DNA from: Falsiroseomonas ponticola
GTDB lineage: Bacteria > Pseudomonadota > Alphaproteobacteria > Acetobacterales > Acetobacteraceae
DNA: 64,000 nt
Assembly: GCF_016805305.1 (NCBI RefSeq)
Contig: NZ_JAERQN010000001.1
Coordinates: 372,001 to 436,000, forward strand
Direction of reading: 5' to 3'
The first letter of the stretch is position 1. The number at the start of each line of letters is the position of its first letter. A model generated the notes under the pieces. That model worked only from the letters and a program-made list of their open reading frames with translations, did not search any database and was not told the DNA's origin. Positions 45,044-53,810 of the stretch are shown here, piece after piece. The position numbers were made by a program, and so were the translations under genes.

Positions 45044-46392
45044 CCCGCCGCCATCAGCCGTTCGAGGTGGTGGATATCGACGCCGCCGGCGATGAAGGCC
45101 GGGTCGGCGACGATGCGCCGGTGCAGATCCAGATTGGTGCTGATGCCGCCGACCCGCATCTCCGCCAGCGCGACGCGCAGCCGCGCCAGCGCCTCCGCCC
45201 GGCTGTCGCCATGCACGACCAGCTTGGCGAGCAGCGAGTCGTAATGCGCCGGCATCCGGTAGCCCGCGGCGACATGGGTATCCACGCGGATGCCCGGCCC
45301 GCCCGGGGCGGACCAGGCGGTGACCAGCCCGGGCGAGGGCGCGAAGCTCACGGGATCCTCCGCATTGATGCGGCATTCGATGGCGTGGCCGCGGCAGGCG
45401 ATGTCGCCCTGCCCGATCGGCAGGCTATCCCCCATCGCGACGCGCAGCTGCAGCTGCACCAGGTCGAGGCCCGCCGTCATCTCCGTCACGGGATGCTCCA
45501 CCTGCAGCCGCGTGTTCATCTCGATGAAGTGGAAGGCGCCATCCTCGACCAGGAATTCGAAGGTGCCGACGCCGCGATAGCCGATGCGGCGGCAGGCCTC
45601 CACGCAGGCCGCGCCGATGCGGGCGACGAGGTCCGGGGCCAGCCCCGGCGCCGGCGCCTCCTCCACCACCTTCTGGTGGCGGCGCTGCAGCGAACAGTCC
45701 CGGCTGCCGAGCCAGAGCGCGCCGCCCTGCGCATCCGCGATCACCTGGATCTCGACATGCCTGGGCCCGCCGAGGAACTTCTCGACATAGACGGTGCCGT
45801 CGCCGAAGGCGCGGCGCGCTTCCTCCCGCGTCACCGCCAGCGCATCGGCAAGGCCGGCCTCGCCGGTGACGACGCGCATGCCGCGCCCGCCCCCGCCGCC
45901 CGCGGCCTTCAGGATGACGGGATAGCCGATCGCCGCGGCCGCCCGCCGCGCTTCCGCCGCATCGCCGGACAGCGCCTCCTCCCCGCCCGGCACGCAGGGC
46001 ACGCCGGCCTCCCGCATCGCGCGCTTGGCGGCGATCTTGTCGCCCATCAGGCGGATGCTGCCGGGGCGCGGGCCGATGAAGACGAGGCCCGCCTCCTCCA
46101 CCCGCGCCGCGAAGCCGGCATTCTCCGACAGGAAGCCGTAGCCCGGATGGATCGCGCCCGCCCCGCTGGCCCGCGCGGCGAACAGGATCGCCGCCTGGTC
46201 GAGGTAGCTGCGCGAAGCGGGCGCCGGGCCGATGCAGACCGCGGCATCGGCCAGCGCGACATGCGGCAGGTCCCTGTCCGCCTCGGAGAAGACGGCGACG
46301 GTCCTCAGCCCCAGCGCCTTGCAGGCGCGCTGCACGCGCAGCGCGATCTCCCCGCGATTGGCGATCAGGACCGTGTCGAACATCCCGCTCAC
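45040..46392 (-). CDS. accC: biotin carboxylase subunit
   Basis: 450 codons from a GTG overlapping the carrier stop (GTGA); an ATG three codons in is an alternative. ATP-grasp biotin carboxylase: I-A-N-R-G-E-I-A at the start, [10 protein letters not shown] near 80, the Gly-rich lid [11 protein letters not shown] near 160, [10 protein letters not shown] near 288. It carboxylates carrier-bound biotin. Placement with KipI/KipA, not with accB-fabric genes or accA/accD, suggests a dedicated enzyme separate from acetyl-CoA carboxylase. Confidence 0.94.
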   Translation of the reverse strand: MSGMFDTVLIANRGEIALRVQRACKALGLRTVAVFSEADRDLPHVALADAAVCIGPAPASRSYLDQAAILFAARASGAGAIHPGYGFLSENAGFAARVEEAGLVFIGPRPGSIRLMGDKIAAKRAMREAGVPCVPGGEEALSGDAAEARRAAAAIGYPVILKAAGGGGGRGMRVVTGEAGLADALAVTREEARRAFGDGTVYVEKFLGGPRHVEIQVIADAQGGALWLGSRDCSLQRRHQKVVEEAPAPGLAPDLVARIGAACVEACRRIGYRGVGTFEFLVEDGAFHFIEMNTRLQVEHPVTEMTAGLDLVQLQLRVAMGDSLPIGQGDIACRGHAIECRINAEDPVSFAPSPGLVTAWSAPGGPGIRVDTHVAAGYRMPAHYDSLLAKLVVHGDSRAEALARLRVALAEMRVGGISTNLDLHRRIVADPAFIAGGVDIHHLERLMAAG

Positions 46393-46793
46393 CCGAGGCG
46401 CATGAGCGGCTGGCCGAGCTCGACCTCCTCGCCGGAGGCGACGAGGATGGCGGCGATGGTGCCGCCGCGCTCGGCGCGGACCTGCAGGAAGGTCTTCATC
46501 GCCTCCACCACGCAGATCACCGCGCCGGCGGCGATGGTGGAACCCGGGGCCACGAAATCGGCCTCGCCGGGCGAGGGGCGGAGATAGACGATCCCCGCCA
46601 TGGGCGAACGGATCTCGGCCGGGGCCGCGGCGCGCGGCCGGGTGCGCGGCGCGGCCGGGGCGGGCGCCGCCGCCCCTGGCGAAGCCCCGTCGCGCAGCAG
46701 GCGCAGCGTCCAGCCATCCTTGCCGGCCACCATCTCCGAGAGGTCGGACGCCGCCATGGCATCGATGAAGGTCTTGATCTGGAGGAGGTCCAT
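46389..46793 (-). CDS. biotin carboxyl carrier protein
   Basis: 134 codons from ATG 46793; an in-frame ATG at 46811 would leave almost no leader if the promoter at 46823 is right. An amino-terminal helix, a Pro/Ala linker (residues ~37-60) and a biotinyl domain with V-E-A-M-K-T (Lys100). It should be biotinylated. First gene of the carrier-accC-pxpB-pxpC-(degenerate carrier)-pxpA operon, all overlapping by four bases except the last step. Confidence 0.92.
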   Translation of the reverse strand: MDLLQIKTFIDAMAASDLSEMVAGKDGWTLRLLRDGASPGAAAPAPAAPRTRPRAAAPAEIRSPMAGIVYLRPSPGEADFVAPGSTIAAGAVICVVEAMKTFLQVRAERGGTIAAILVASGEEVELGQPLMRLG

Positions 46794-46822
46794 GCGCCGC
46801 CGGTCAGCCATCGGGGCGGCAG

Positions 46823-46886
46823 GCTATCGTCGCCCCGCCGCGGCTGGCCAAGACGGTTTGGGTTTAGCGCAATAAGACCTGCTTAT
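46823..46886 (-). promoter_or_regulatory. LysR-type operator C and promoter of the carrier-accC-pxp operon
   Basis: Minus-strand order: ATAAG-N5-CTTAT (46886-46872), 18 bases containing AAACCC-AAACCG (46865-46854), TCTTGG (46853-46848), 18-base spacer from CTTGGC, then GATAGC (46828-46823). The operator overlaps the stop codon of the LysR gene. Conserved nearly block for block with operator B. Confidence 0.7.
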
Positions 46887-47812
46887 GGTGCGGGCCAGGC
46901 CTCGCCCATCGCGCCCTGGGCGCGGGCCTCGATCAGCTCCTGCACGATCAGCTTCACGGTCTGCGCGGGCTCCGACAGCGGAAGATGGTCGGACAGGCAG
47001 AGCGCGAGCGGCGCCTCGATCACCGGCTTCACCAGCCGGCGCTGCCAGGCGGCGCAGGAGGCCACGACCTGCCGCGCCATCGATTCCGGCAGGATGGTCG
47101 CGCCCAGCCCCTCCGCGATCACCTGCTTCAGCGTGCTGTCGGATTCGATCTCCGCCACCACGCGGGGCGTCATGCCATGGGCGGCGAAGGCCTCGTCCAC
47201 CATGCGCCGGACCACGTTGTAGGGACGGGCGAGGAAGAGATCGACCTCCGCCAGCTCCGGCACCGGCACGTCGCCGGCCGGGGCGGGCATGCTGTCCGGC
47301 GCGACGACGCAGAGCCTCTCCTTCAGCAGCGGCTCGAAGCTCAGCCCGTGCACCGAAGCCTTGCCGCCATACAGCATGGCGAAATCCATGCGCCCGTTCA
47401 TGACCAGTTCCGACAGCGTGCTGCCATAGGTCTCGTTCAGGTAGAGCACGATGCCGGGATGCCGGGCGCGCACCGTGCGCAGCAGCGGCAGCGCGAAGCC
47501 CGCCGCCGCCGTGCCGGGCGCCAGGCCGACGGAGACCGCGCCGGACAGCCCCTGCACCGCCGCCCGCATGTCCACCCGCGCCTGGTCGCATTGCCGCAGG
47601 ATGATCTGCGCGTGGCGATACAGCACGCGCCCGGCCTCGGTCGGCACCACGCCGCGCTTGGTGCGCGTCAGCAGCGTCTGCCGCGCCTCGCTCTCCAGCG
47701 TCGCGAGCTGCTGGCTGAGCGCGGGCTGGGCGATGTGCAGCACATTGGCGGCGCGGGTCAGGCTGCCGGTATCGACGATCTTCACGAAATACTGCAGCCG
47801 CCGCAGGTTCAC
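46883..47812 (-). CDS. LysR-family transcriptional regulator
   Basis: 309 codons from a GTG at 47812 (N-L-R-R-L-Q-Y-F-V-K-I-V). HTH residues ~16-36 (S-L-T-R-A-A-N-V-L-H-I-A-Q-P-A-L-S-Q-Q), linker helix, then a substrate-binding-like effector domain with G-L-A-P-G-T near residue 93 and L-P-E-S-M near 245. It resembles the Nac/Cbl branch that controls nitrogen or amino-acid use. Its 5-prime end is next to operator D and its stop codon lies in operator C, which fits direct control of both flanking units and itself. Confidence 0.93.
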   Translation of the reverse strand: MNLRRLQYFVKIVDTGSLTRAANVLHIAQPALSQQLATLESEARQTLLTRTKRGVVPTEAGRVLYRHAQIILRQCDQARVDMRAAVQGLSGAVSVGLAPGTAAAGFALPLLRTVRARHPGIVLYLNETYGSTLSELVMNGRMDFAMLYGGKASVHGLSFEPLLKERLCVVAPDSMPAPAGDVPVPELAEVDLFLARPYNVVRRMVDEAFAAHGMTPRVVAEIESDSTLKQVIAEGLGATILPESMARQVVASCAAWQRRLVKPVIEAPLALCLSDHLPLSEPAQTVKLIVQELIEARAQGAMGEAWPAP

Positions 47813-47836
47813 GCCGCCACCCGCATCTCGAACGCC

Positions 47837-47899
47837 ATAAGATTCCGCTATAAGGCCAGCGTGAAGTCCTTTTGGCCAGGGGTTTCCGCCGGGGCTAGC
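47837..47899 (+). promoter_or_regulatory. LysR-type operator D and promoter of the class I aminotransferase
   Basis: ATAAG-N5-GCTAT (47837-47851) keeps T-N11-A but has two mismatches in the second arm. After 18 bases comes TTTTGG (47870-47875), then GCTAGC (47894-47899) at 17 bases from TTTGGC. It lies between the divergent LysR and aminotransferase genes. Confidence 0.6.
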
Positions 47900-47935
47900 G
47901 TCCGGCCCCCATGCCCTGAGGAGCGCCCCACCCCG

Positions 47936-49153
47936 ATGTCCGCCGCCGAGCCCCGCATCGCCGACCGGGTGCGCCGCATCAAGCCATCGCCGAGTTCCGC
48001 CGCGGCCGACCGCGCGGGCGCGCTGCGGCGCGAAGGCCGCAGCATCGTCAGCCTGGTGGTGGGGGAGCCCGATTTCGACACGCCCGCGCCCATCCGCCGC
48101 GCGGCGGCCGAGGCGATGGAGCGCGGCGCGACGCGCTACACCATGCTCGCCGGCACGCCCGAGCTGCGCCAGGCCATCGCCGCCAAGCTGAAGCGGGAGA
48201 ACGGGCTGGACTACGACCCTCGCGACATCGTCGTCACCAATGGCTGCAAGAGCGCGATCTACAGCGCCTGGGAAGCGACGCTGGAGCCGGGCGACGAGGT
48301 CATCATCCCCGCGCCCTACTGGGTGTCCTACCCCGACATGGCGCTGGCCTGCGGCGGCACGCCCATCTGCCTTCCCTGCCCCGAAGGCCAGGGCTTCAAG
48401 CTGGCGCCGGCGCAGCTGGCCGCGGCGATCACGCCGCGCACGCGCTGGCTCGTCCTCAATTCCCCCGGCAACCCGACCGGCGCGACCTATTCGCCGGCCG
48501 AATGGCGCGCGCTGGCCGATGTGCTGCGCGGCCATCCGCGCGTGCTGGTGATGACGGACGACATCTACGAACACATCCGCTTCGGGGCCGAGGGCCCGGC
48601 GCCGCACCTGCTGGCCGCCGCGCCGGAACTGCGCGACCGCACGCTGGCCATCAACGGCGTCTCCAAGACCTATGCGATGACGGGCTGGCGCATCGGCTGG
48701 GCGGCCGGCCCGCGCGACATCGTGGATGCGCTGGCCACCCTGCTCTCCCAGGCCGCCGGCAATGCCTGCTCCGTCAGCCAGGCGGCGGCGGTGGAGGCGC
48801 TGAACGGCGACCAGTCCTTCGTCGCCGCCAGCGTCGCCACCTATCGCGCGCGGCGGGACCGCATGGCGGCGCGCATCAACGCCATCCCCGGCCTGCGCTG
48901 CACGCCGCCGGAGGGTGCCTTCTACCTCTACGTCGATTGCGCCGGCCTGATCGGGCGGCAGACGCCGGAAGGCCGGGTGCTCACCAGCGACCACGACGTG
49001 GTCATGCACCTGCTGGAGAGCGTCGGCGTCGCGCTGGTGCCCGGCGCCGCCTACGGGCTCTCGCCCTATTTCCGGCTGTCGATCGCGGCGTCGGCCGACA
49101 TCCTCGACGAAGGCGCGGACCGCATCGCCCGCGCCGTCGCCGCGCTGCGCTGA
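47936..49153 (+). CDS. class I/II PLP aminotransferase (aspartate aminotransferase-like)
   Basis: 405 codons from ATG 47936 after GAGGAG. Motifs: E-P-D-F-D-T-P near 44, N-G-C-K-S-A-I-Y, N-S-P-G-N-P-T-G at ~175-182 with the cofactor Asn, D-D-I-Y-E-H near 208, the PLP Lys244 in N-G-V-S-K-T-Y-A-M-T-G-W-R, and F-R-L-S-I-A near the end with the substrate Arg. Subgroup Iγ, active on aspartate, aromatic or similar amino acids. Divergent from the LysR gene and behind operator D. Confidence 0.92.
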   Translation: MSAAEPRIADRVRRIKPSPSSAAADRAGALRREGRSIVSLVVGEPDFDTPAPIRRAAAEAMERGATRYTMLAGTPELRQAIAAKLKRENGLDYDPRDIVVTNGCKSAIYSAWEATLEPGDEVIIPAPYWVSYPDMALACGGTPICLPCPEGQGFKLAPAQLAAAITPRTRWLVLNSPGNPTGATYSPAEWRALADVLRGHPRVLVMTDDIYEHIRFGAEGPAPHLLAAAPELRDRTLAINGVSKTYAMTGWRIGWAAGPRDIVDALATLLSQAAGNACSVSQAAAVEALNGDQSFVAASVATYRARRDRMAARINAIPGLRCTPPEGAFYLYVDCAGLIGRQTPEGRVLTSDHDVVMHLLESVGVALVPGAAYGLSPYFRLSIAASADILDEGADRIARAVAALR

Positions 49154-49159
49154 GGCGCC

Positions 49160-50194
49160 TCAGAAGGCCAGCTGCACCTTCATCGCGCGGGCGCGGTCGC
49201 CCGCCAGGTCGAAGGCGCGCCGCGCCTCCGCCACCGGCACCACCTCCGTCAGCAGGGGCGCGACATCGATGCGCCCCGCGCCCAGCGCCTCCACCGCCCA
49301 GCGGAATTCCTCGTGGAAGCGGAAGGTGCCGCGCAGCGTGATCTCCTTCGCCACCAGCGCGTTCACGGGCAGCGGCACCTCGCCGCCCAGGCCGAGCTGC
49401 ACGATGGTGGCGCCCGGCCGGGCCGCGGCGATGGCGCCCGCCAGCGCGGCGCCGGCGCCCGATGCCTCGAACACCACGTCGAAATACCCCTTGTCGGCGC
49501 CGTAGCGATCGAGCGCCGCCGGATCGGCGCGCAGGTCCAGCGCCGCATCCGCGCCCAGCCGCCGCGCGATGACGAGCGGCGCGGGCGACAGGTCCGTGCA
49601 CACCACCTCCCGCGCCCCGGCATGGCGGGCGACGAGGATCGCGAGCGCGCCGATCGGCCCCGTGCCCGTCACCAGCACGCGGCTTCCCATCAGCGGCCCC
49701 GCCTGGCGCGCGGCATGCAGGCAGACCGCCAGCGGTTCCGCGAAGGCGGCGCGGGCCAGGTCCATGCCGGGCGGCAGCGCCACGGCCTGCGCCTCCTCGC
49801 AGACCAGCACCTCCCGGAACGCGCCCTGCACATGCGGGAAGCGCATCGCCGATCCGTAGAAGCGCATGTCGAGGCAGTGGTTCGGCTTGCCTTCCAGGCA
49901 GTAGCGGCAGGCGCCGCAGGGCAGGGAGGGGCTGACCGCCACGCGGTCGCCCGGCTTCACCGTGGTGACGTCGCGCCCGGTCTCCAGCACCTCGCCCGCC
50001 ACCTCATGCCCCAGCACCATCGGCTCCCGCAGCCGCACCGTGCCGAAGCCGCCATGGTGGTAGTAGTGCAGGTCGGACCCGCAGATGCCGCCGGCGCGGA
50101 TGCGCACCGCCACCTGGCGCGGCCCCGGCGCGGCGGGCGGCGCCGCTTCCTCCACCCGCAGATCGTGCGGACCATGGATGATGACGGCCTTCAT
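49160..50194 (-). CDS. zinc-dependent medium-chain dehydrogenase (L-idonate 5-dehydrogenase-like)
   Basis: 344 codons from ATG 50194. Catalytic zinc at C-G-S-D-L-H (Cys~39) and G-H-E-V-A-G-E-V (His~64); four structural-zinc Cys in C-G-A-C-R-Y-C-L-E-G-K-P-N-H-C; nucleotide motif V-T-G-T-G-P-I-G-A near 170. The Y-Y-H-H-G-G-F segment after the first zinc ligand is typical of idonate/polyol dehydrogenases. Convergent with the aminotransferase, 87 bases upstream of nothing but the Bug gene end. Confidence 0.9.
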   Translation of the reverse strand: MKAVIIHGPHDLRVEEAAPPAAPGPRQVAVRIRAGGICGSDLHYYHHGGFGTVRLREPMVLGHEVAGEVLETGRDVTTVKPGDRVAVSPSLPCGACRYCLEGKPNHCLDMRFYGSAMRFPHVQGAFREVLVCEEAQAVALPPGMDLARAAFAEPLAVCLHAARQAGPLMGSRVLVTGTGPIGALAILVARHAGAREVVCTDLSPAPLVIARRLGADAALDLRADPAALDRYGADKGYFDVVFEASGAGAALAGAIAAARPGATIVQLGLGGEVPLPVNALVAKEITLRGTFRFHEEFRWAVEALGAGRIDVAPLLTEVVPVAEARRAFDLAGDRARAMKVQLAF

Positions 50195-50281
50195 GCTCTC
50201 TCTCCCTCGGGCCACCGGCACCGGCGGCGCCCGGGCGGAGACATGCGCCAGCCGCGTCGCCCGCGCCAGGGTGCCGGCCGT

Positions 50282-51241
50282 TCAGTCACGCCAGGGCTTG
50301 CGGGCCCACAGCGCGCGCAGCGCCGCATCCTGTTCCAGGAACAGCGCCTGCTGCGCCGCCGCCGTCATCGGGCGCAGCGGCAGGTTCACCCGCTCCGCCG
50401 CCGCGATCCAGTCGGGGTCCGCATTGGCGGCGGCGACGGCGGCGCGCAGCGTGTCGCGGATCTCGGCCGGCAGGTTCGGCGGCGCCACCAGGCCGCGCGT
50501 CGATCCCTGTTCCACCGCGAAGCCCTGCTCATGCATCGTCGGCACATCGGCCGTGCCGGACCAGCGCTGCGGCCCGCCCTGCGCCAGCGCGCGCAGCGAC
50601 CCGTCCCGCAGCAGGGACTGCCCCTCGCTCATGTTGAAGGAGCCGACATCGATGCTGCGCGACAGCAGGTTGGTGATGATGGGCGGCGTGCCGTTGAACG
50701 GCACATGGGAGAATTCGACGCCGGCCACCCCCTGCAGCCCCAGCATGATCAGGTGGTCGTCGCTGCCCGCCCCGGCGGTGCCGACCGTGACCTGCCCCGG
50801 CCGCTGCCGCGCCGCCGCCACCAGGTCCGCCACGCTCCGGATCGCGCTGTCCGCCCGCACCCAGAGGCCGCAGGGATCCTCGATGACGTTGCCGAGGAAG
50901 GTGAAGTCCTGCACGCGGTAGCGCACCGCGCGTTCGATCGGCAGCACGATGGAATTGGGCGCCTGCGCGGCGCCGATGGTGAAGCCATCCGGCGCCGCCT
51001 GGGCCACGCCCTCGAAGGCCAGCTGCCCGCCCGCGGCGGGGCGGTTGATGATGACGAAGCTGGCCCCCGGCAGGCGGCGCGCCACGAAGGGCAGCACCGT
51101 GCGCGCCAGCATGTCCATGCCGCCGCCCGGCGGGCCGGAGACGAGGACCTGGATCGGCCGCTCCGCCGGCCAGGCGGCATGCGCGACGCGGGGCGCCGCG
51201 AGCGCGACAAGGGTCGCGGCCAGGATGGGCCTGCGCTTCAT
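50282..51241 (-). CDS. Bug-family (TctC) periplasmic solute-binding protein
   Basis: 319 codons from ATG 51241. Signal peptide residues 1-22 (K-R-R-P start, A-H-A end). Family marks: W-P-A-E-R-P-I-Q-V-L-V, P-G-G-G-M-D near 42, N-R-P-A-A-G-G-Q, F-N-G-T-P-P near 185, and A-P-P-N-L-P near 265. These bind carboxylates for tripartite tricarboxylate transporters; no tctA/tctB genes are next to it, so it is an orphan binding protein, common in this order. Confidence 0.9.
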   Translation of the reverse strand: MKRRPILAATLVALAAPRVAHAAWPAERPIQVLVSGPPGGGMDMLARTVLPFVARRLPGASFVIINRPAAGGQLAFEGVAQAAPDGFTIGAAQAPNSIVLPIERAVRYRVQDFTFLGNVIEDPCGLWVRADSAIRSVADLVAAARQRPGQVTVGTAGAGSDDHLIMLGLQGVAGVEFSHVPFNGTPPIITNLLSRSIDVGSFNMSEGQSLLRDGSLRALAQGGPQRWSGTADVPTMHEQGFAVEQGSTRGLVAPPNLPAEIRDTLRAAVAAANADPDWIAAAERVNLPLRPMTAAAQQALFLEQDAALRALWARKPWRD

Positions 51242-51286
51242 GGGCACTTCCTCCTCCGGCCTTGTGGTCGGCCCGGTGCCCGCATC

Positions 51287-51429
51287 CTGGAGCAATATGC
51301 GTTCAGATGGAATCATCTGAACGCATTTCTTGCTCTGGATTCAATGACTACTGGAGCACGAGCTGCGTTCATTCGAACGCAGCGTGCTCCAGGGTCTGTC
51401 AGGCGCGGGTAGAAGCGCCTGACGGACCC
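51287..51429. repeat. triple-hairpin intergenic repeat
   Basis: Three stems stand in a row in the 297-base gap 51242-51538. First, ATGCGTTCAGATG-GAAT-CATCTGAACGCAT (51297-51326), extended outward by GAGCAA/TTGCTC. Second, CTGGAGCAC plus CTGCGTTC pairs with GAACGCAG plus GTGCTCCAG (51351-51392). Third, GGGTCTGTCAGGCGC pairs with GCGCCTGACGGACCC (51392-51429), one G:T pair. Stems 1 and 2 share GCGTTC/GAACGC and TGCTC blocks, so they look like related units. The rest of the gap shows no gene. Confidence 0.8.
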
Positions 51430-51538
51430 CGGCCTTCCGTCTTGTCGCGCGGTTCACGCCCTTCGGCGATTCCGCCTCGGGCGATCGCACCCCAGGCACC
51501 GGGCGCCAGCCGCCGCAACGCCGCGGGGTGCCCCCGCC

Positions 51539-53020
51539 TCACGCGCCCGGGTCGTAGTCCAGCGCCGGCGCGTCCTGCCAGCCCGCGGGGGCCGCGGCCC
51601 AGTCGGCCGGCGCTTCCTCCGCGAACATCGCCGCGGCATCGGCGGCGGAGACCCCCTCGGCCTCCCCCGCTTCCAGCAGGAAGGCATGGCCCCTGGCCGC
51701 GCCCGCCGGCGCCACGAACAGGATGCCACCCTCGGCCAGCGCATCGGCCAGCACCGCGCGCAGCTCCTCCGGCGCCAGGCTCGCCACCCCATCGGCGATG
51801 CCGATCGCGACGGCGCCATCCTCCTGCCCCACCAGCAGGGCGCTGCCCTGGCCGATCCCGGCCAGGTGGCCGGCGATGGCGGCCAGCAGCGCCTCCTTCA
51901 CCGGCGGGTCCTCCCCGTCCTGCTCCTCCTCGTCCTCGTCCTCCTGCCCGTCATCCGGGATGGCGAGCTTGGCGCGGCGCAACAGGTCCAGCGCCCGAGC
52001 CAGCGGCACGGGCAGCGATGCCTCCCCGCCGCCCGCGGCCTCCGCCACCAGCGCCTCCCAGCGATCGAGGCGCGCGACCGCCTCCTCATCCGCCGGCGGT
52101 TCCTCATCGGACAGGAAGGGCAGGTTCAGGCCCACCAGGCAGACATCGCGGTCGAGCGGCGTGGCGGGGGGCAGGGAGGGTTCGACGCCATTCGCCAGCG
52201 CCTCCGCCAGGTCGCGCAGGTCGGAGGGGCGGAGCCGCGCCATGGTCGCGGTCGCGATGAAGCGCGGCGCCAGGACCAGATGCGCGAAGGCCGGGTCGAT
52301 CGCCACCGCCATCAGCGCCTCCGCCAGCGTCGCGGGCACCGCGGAATCGCGCGGATCCTCGCCGCTGCGCATCACCGGGCTGACGAAGACCGGCGCCAGC
52401 CCTTCCTCCCCCGCCTCGCCCATCAGGGCCATCGCGGCCGCGAAGTCGATCTCCCGGCGCGCATGGGCGAAATCCTCGGGCTCCAGCATGCCCTCCAGCG
52501 GGCCGAGCGCGCCGTCCAGGCGCTGGGCCAGCAGCTCCTCCGTCAGCTCCTCGATCTCGTCCTCCGGCGCCTCCGGGTCGGTCGCCCAGCGCGCGATGCG
52601 CGCGGCCAGCGTCCGGCCGGTGGCCGGCTTGCGCGGCGCCTGGCGCAGATCCGCGGCCCGCAGGCCGAGCGCGCGCAGCGCCGCATCGCCGTGCAGGCGG
52701 TCGGCGGGCTCCCCGGGATATTCGGACAGGTCCGCCCCCTCCCCCCGCGCCGCCAGCCAGGCGCGCATCGGCTCCGCCCGCAGCCGGTGCACGGCGATGT
52801 CGAAGCCGTGCCGGTGCGCCGCGCGCGCCAGGGTGCGGGCGATGCGCGCATGCCCGGCATTGTCGGTGCGGTGGGCCGCGGGATGCGCCAGGCGGAAGGC
52901 CTCCTCATCCGCGTAGAGGATGACGGGCAGCTCGTCCCGCCCCGCCTGGTAGGCCAGGTCGAGCGTGGCCGTCACGGCGGCGACGATCGCCTCCGCCTTC
53001 TCGATCTCGGAGCTGGACAT
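51539..53020 (-). CDS. large acidic hypothetical protein
   Basis: 493 codons, not recognised. ATG 53020 begins M-S-S-S-E-I-E-K. The first ~65 residues, with T-L-D-L-A-Y-Q-A-G and V-I-L-Y-A-D-E-E-A-F, and the next ~40 with a I-A-R-T-L-A-R-A-A-H-R-H-G-F-D-I helix, look like a compact αβ domain. A strongly acidic stretch D-E-D-E-E-E-Q-D-G-E-D occurs near residue 380. No signal peptide, membrane helix or catalytic motif is apparent. Codon use is native. It stands alone between the hairpin repeat and a divergently unrelated SGNH hydrolase gene in the same direction. Confidence 0.75.
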   Translation of the reverse strand: MSSSEIEKAEAIVAAVTATLDLAYQAGRDELPVILYADEEAFRLAHPAAHRTDNAGHARIARTLARAAHRHGFDIAVHRLRAEPMRAWLAARGEGADLSEYPGEPADRLHGDAALRALGLRAADLRQAPRKPATGRTLAARIARWATDPEAPEDEIEELTEELLAQRLDGALGPLEGMLEPEDFAHARREIDFAAAMALMGEAGEEGLAPVFVSPVMRSGEDPRDSAVPATLAEALMAVAIDPAFAHLVLAPRFIATATMARLRPSDLRDLAEALANGVEPSLPPATPLDRDVCLVGLNLPFLSDEEPPADEEAVARLDRWEALVAEAAGGGEASLPVPLARALDLLRRAKLAIPDDGQEDEDEEEQDGEDPPVKEALLAAIAGHLAGIGQGSALLVGQEDGAVAIGIADGVASLAPEELRAVLADALAEGGILFVAPAGAARGHAFLLEAGEAEGVSAADAAAMFAEEAPADWAAAPAGWQDAPALDYDPGA

Positions 53021-53168
53021 GGAGGGCGCGGTTCCTCGGTTGCGGCCGCGCAAGCGCGCGGCGTCTGTGCTGGGGCGCGCGCGGCGCCCGCGGCACGGTG
53101 TGCCCCGGCCCCGGCCCGTGCGCAGCGATTACGGCAGATGGCGCGGGGCGGATAGGGGCGCGGGCCCC

Positions 53169-53810
53169 TCAGCGCATGCCGGCGACCTGGGTGCGCTCCA
53201 TCGACCGCACCAGCGCGGACCACCAGTTGCGGTACCACTCCCCGGTCGGGTGCACGCCGTCATGGGATTCGTAGGTGCAGCGCGCTTCCCGCCCGCGGTT
53301 GATGGCGGGCAGGTGGCGCAGCGCGTCATCCGCCTGGTTCACGCGGCGCGCCAGCACGCGGTCCAGCGCCGTGCTGCCCTGTTCCAGCTGGGCGTCGCGG
53401 TTGAAGCAGCCCGGCGTCGCCCAGATGATGCGCGCGGCCGGCCAGCGTTCCATCACCGCGCTGATCTGGCGAAGGTACTGGTCCGCCTCCTCGTTCCGCA
53501 TGCCGCGCAGGTCATTGGTGCCGAAGACCAGCACCAGGCGGCGGGCGCAGCGGGGTTCCTGCTGGCGCAGCCAGGTGATGCCGGCGCCGTTGCGGGCGAT
53601 CACCTCGAACCCCTGGGCCTGGGCGAAGGGGGCCATGCCGACGGCCAGGCTGTCGCCCAGCAGCACGTCGGGGCAGCCATTCTGCGCGGCGGCAGGCGCG
53701 GGGGCGGCCATCAGCCAGCCCAGCAGCGGCAGCAGCAGGGCCCAGCGGCCGCGGGGAACACGGCCCCGCGCGATTCTGCCGTCCAGCCCAGGGCGCGTCC
53801 GCATGCGCAT
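53169..53810 (-). CDS. exported SGNH/GDSL-type hydrolase
   Basis: 213 codons. A long basic amino terminus precedes a signal core (residues ~22-42, ending A-P-A-A-A-Q). SGNH blocks: L-L-G-D-S-L-A-V-G (Ser~54), N-G-A-G near 74, V-F-G-T-N-D-L-R-G near 95 (Asn), and D-G-V-H-P-T-G near 185 with the Asp and His. A secreted esterase or carbohydrate deacetylase; substrate unknown. A second Met at residue 3 could be the start. Confidence 0.87.
   Translation of the reverse strand: MRMRTRPGLDGRIARGRVPRGRWALLLPLLGWLMAAPAPAAAQNGCPDVLLGDSLAVGMAPFAQAQGFEVIARNGAGITWLRQQEPRCARRLVLVFGTNDLRGMRNEEADQYLRQISAVMERWPAARIIWATPGCFNRDAQLEQGSTALDRVLARRVNQADDALRHLPAINRGREARCTYESHDGVHPTGEWYRNWWSALVRSMERTQVAGMR

Noticed and set aside
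47813..49009. Upstream extension of the LysR frame to about 700 codons
   Set aside because: The extra part is antisense to the aminotransferase gene; LysR homology starts at the GTG at 47812.
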